The notes below the pieces were generated by a model that saw only the letters and a list, made by a program, of their open reading frames with translations, made no database searches and was not told the origin of the DNA. Both the position numbers and the translations under genes were made by a program. From NCBI GenBank assembly GCA_945919165.1, contig CAMEIZ010000040.1, forward strand, positions 1 through 12,506: a stretch of DNA of 12,506 nt. The letters are read 5' to 3'. The DNA comes from an uncultured Traorella sp. (lineage in GTDB: Bacteria > Bacillota_I > Bacilli_A > Erysipelotrichales > Erysipelotrichaceae). Below are positions 11,253 to 12,506 of this stretch, in pieces (the stretch's first letter is position 1; every line of letters starts with the position of its first letter).

Positions 11253-11782
11253 CGTACTATCAGGGCATAAAGATAAGTCAATCCGACAATGATAACAACT
11301 CCTGAAATCACGGCCATGATAATCAAATCAAAACCTGTACTGTTTAATTGATAAGCGTAAATTAACAATAAAACGCCAAAGAGAATATAAAGAAATCCTT
11401 TTAACAGCAGAATTTTTGGTTCATTCTGTCTGTTGACTTTTTTAAGAAAGCTTTCTTTTTTCTCAGGTTTAAAATTGGGAATAACTGTCAGTGTTTTTAA
11501 ATACTTGAAGCGGAAGAAATATTCCAATCCCAAAAGGGTGATCAGTGCTACTGCGCCTGCTTCAACCCAACCAACATGCATAGAACCAAAATCAAAATTT
11601 AAAAGAAGAGCAAAGACAATCAGCGGAAACAGGAAACGTTTCTGGTAGAAGGAAAAACGCGGAGCATTACTTTCCAAAATCAGATAACCGTCTTTTGTCA
11701 AACGATCATAGTAGACGTCTCTTCCATGTTTATCCTGATAAATGGAAATGCCGTTTACATGTGATTTTGTTCTTGTATCCAT
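11240..11782 (-). CDS. Unrecognised four-helix membrane protein
   Basis: A 180-residue protein of no family I recognise. A polar N-terminal part of about 48 residues (KSHVNGISIYQDKHGRDVYY) is followed by hydrophobic segments at about 50-66, 72-92, 124-145 and 151-175. A basic loop (103-120, FKPEKKESFLKKVNRQ) lies between helices 2 and 3. By the positive-inside rule, both ends and the basic loop face the cytoplasm. It ends VRKKC. The ATG overlaps the nagA stop by one base (TAATG), so it is translated from the nagA message, perhaps by coupling; AAGGAG (11802-11797) is 14 nt upstream, farther than ideal. Context with nagA allows a link to amino-sugar metabolism or cell-wall recycling, but nothing in the protein shows it. 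Its terminator is disrupted by the IS. Confidence 0.82.
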   Translation of the reverse strand: MDTRTKSHVNGISIYQDKHGRDVYYDRLTKDGYLILESNAPRFSFYQKRFLFPLIVFALLLNFDFGSMHVGWVEAGAVALITLLGLEYFFRFKYLKTLTVIPNFKPEKKESFLKKVNRQNEPKILLLKGFLYILFGVLLLIYAYQLNSTGFDLIIMAVISGVVIIVGLTYLYALIVRKKC

Positions 11783-12506
11783 TATAATTGAGCGACTCCT
11801 TTACAATAGGTTTGTGCTACTGAGTAATCATCTTCTAATACAACGATATCAGCATCATATCCGGCACATAATTTACCCTTGTGATCATCAATGCGCAGCA
11901 GTCTTGCTGGGTTGATTGTACAAGAATTCAAGGCTGCATCAAATGGTACTTTTGCTTCTTCAACTAAAATTCTTAATCCTTCATTCACTTTTAATGTACT
12001 GCCTGCCAATGAATTGATTTCTGTCAAGTGAGCACTTCCATCTGGATAGATTTCAATTTCATGTCCGCCAAACATAAACTTACTTCCCACAGGATTTCCT
12101 TTTGCCATTAAAGAATCTGTTACCATGATGGCATAATCTCTTCCTTTTGTCTCAAAATAAATATTCAGGGCAGCCAGTGATGAGTGGTTTCCATCACAGA
12201 TGACTTCACCAAAGACATCTCTGAAACGGAAAGCAGCTCCGACTAAGCCATTATTGCGGTGGTTAAATGGAGACATACCATTATAAACGTGTGTCATGCT
12301 TCTAGCTCCATTGGCAACAGCCATAGCAGCTTCTTCATAGGTTGCATTGGAATGACCCATGCTGACAACAACACCTGTTTCAGCACAGTATTTTGTTAAT
12401 GCGAAATTTTCATCGTGTTCAGGAGCTAAAGTAATCACTTTGATCAGGCCTTCAGCAGCTTCTTGATAGTGTTTAAACTGTTCAACTGAAGTTGGAACGA
12501 TATGTT
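11782..12506 (-). CDS. nagA: N-acetylglucosamine-6-phosphate deacetylase, C-terminal part
   Basis: Converts GlcNAc-6-phosphate to glucosamine-6-phosphate and acetate in amino-sugar use and cell-wall recycling. The frame is open to the window edge, so the N-terminal third lies outside; about 240 residues are visible, beginning HIVPTSVEQF. Amidohydrolase marks in order are TLAPE (metal-ligand Glu), MGHSNATYEEA (His ligand), THVYNGMSPFNHR (second His ligand), VICDGNHSS, IMVTDSLMAKG (catalytic Asp; the usual TDA reads TDS), LAGSTL and the ending GKLCAGYDADIVVLEDD. An internal GTG at 12438 is not the start, since family sequence continues upstream of it. The stop overlaps the next gene's start by one base. 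Confidence is high despite truncation by the window. Confidence 0.95.
   Translation of the reverse strand, partial: HIVPTSVEQFKHYQEAAEGLIKVITLAPEHDENFALTKYCAETGVVVSMGHSNATYEEAAMAVANGARSMTHVYNGMSPFNHRNNGLVGAAFRFRDVFGEVICDGNHSSLAALNIYFETKGRDYAIMVTDSLMAKGNPVGSKFMFGGHEIEIYPDGSAHLTEINSLAGSTLKVNEGLRILVEEAKVPFDAALNSCTINPARLLRIDDHKGKLCAGYDADIVVLEDDYSVAQTYCKGVAQL

Noticed and set aside
12436..12438. GTG at 12438 as the start of nagA
   Set aside because: The frame continues to the window edge with family-like sequence (IVPTSVEQF...GLIKV) and the metal-ligand motif TLAPE lies just after this codon, so the true start is outside the window.
1..12506. CRISPR array, tRNA, rRNA, phage or toxin-antitoxin genes
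   Set aside because: No regularly spaced repeats, cloverleaf-type sequences or recognisable proteins of these kinds were found on either strand.

Overview
The window is low-GC, gene-dense DNA with Bacillota-type signals: strong AAGGAG ribosome sites, rho-independent terminators, a PyrR attenuator and an ftsA-ftsZ pair. The divergent FtsA and the gene mix make me favour Erysipelotrichia-like Bacillota. That is inference, because no rRNA or marker comparison was possible. All 14 usable stop codons are TAA or TAG.

Layout. 1-103 is the tail of an unrecognised gene. 141-1289 holds a monofunctional peptidoglycan glycosyltransferase and a GNAT acetyltransferase, closed by a bidirectional terminator. 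On the minus strand, 2203-1351 holds rpmB (L28) and yggS/ylmE (PLP homeostasis), separated by a terminator-like hairpin that abuts the yggS start. A 313-bp divergent promoter region (2204-2516) leads into ftsA-ftsZ (2517-4847), the cytokinetic pair; this FtsA has degenerate nucleotide-binding loops. A terminator nested in a longer inverted repeat separates them from a SERCA-like Ca2+ P-type ATPase (5000-7558). Next is uraA (7715-9013) with a PyrR-binding attenuator leader that is further enclosed by a long-range stem. Rubrerythrin and yaaA (9216-10548) form a peroxide/iron stress pair with a hairpin between them. On the minus strand at the right edge, nagA (cut by the window) overlaps a four-helix membrane protein gene (12506-11240).

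The most interesting region is 10536-11252. yaaA and the membrane-protein gene converge on what was a perfect 13-bp/4-nt-loop/13-bp bidirectional terminator. Its stem contains both stop codons, and both proteins end Lys-Cys-stop. A 683-bp IS3-family derivative with a 4-bp TTTG target duplication sits exactly in the loop and splits the terminator. The element carries an in-frame internal deletion that fuses the OrfA N-terminal half to the OrfB tail, leaving one ORF with the second Asp and the Glu of the DD(35)E site but not the first Asp. Its right end folds into a hairpin that partly hides the transposase ribosome site and is followed by T5, so it may replace the broken terminator for the incoming nagA-side operon.

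No tRNA, rRNA, CRISPR array or phage gene was seen. I did not find a complete new multi-gene system. The novel signals are regulatory architecture (terminators inside larger stems, the loop-targeted IS) and the degenerate FtsA.
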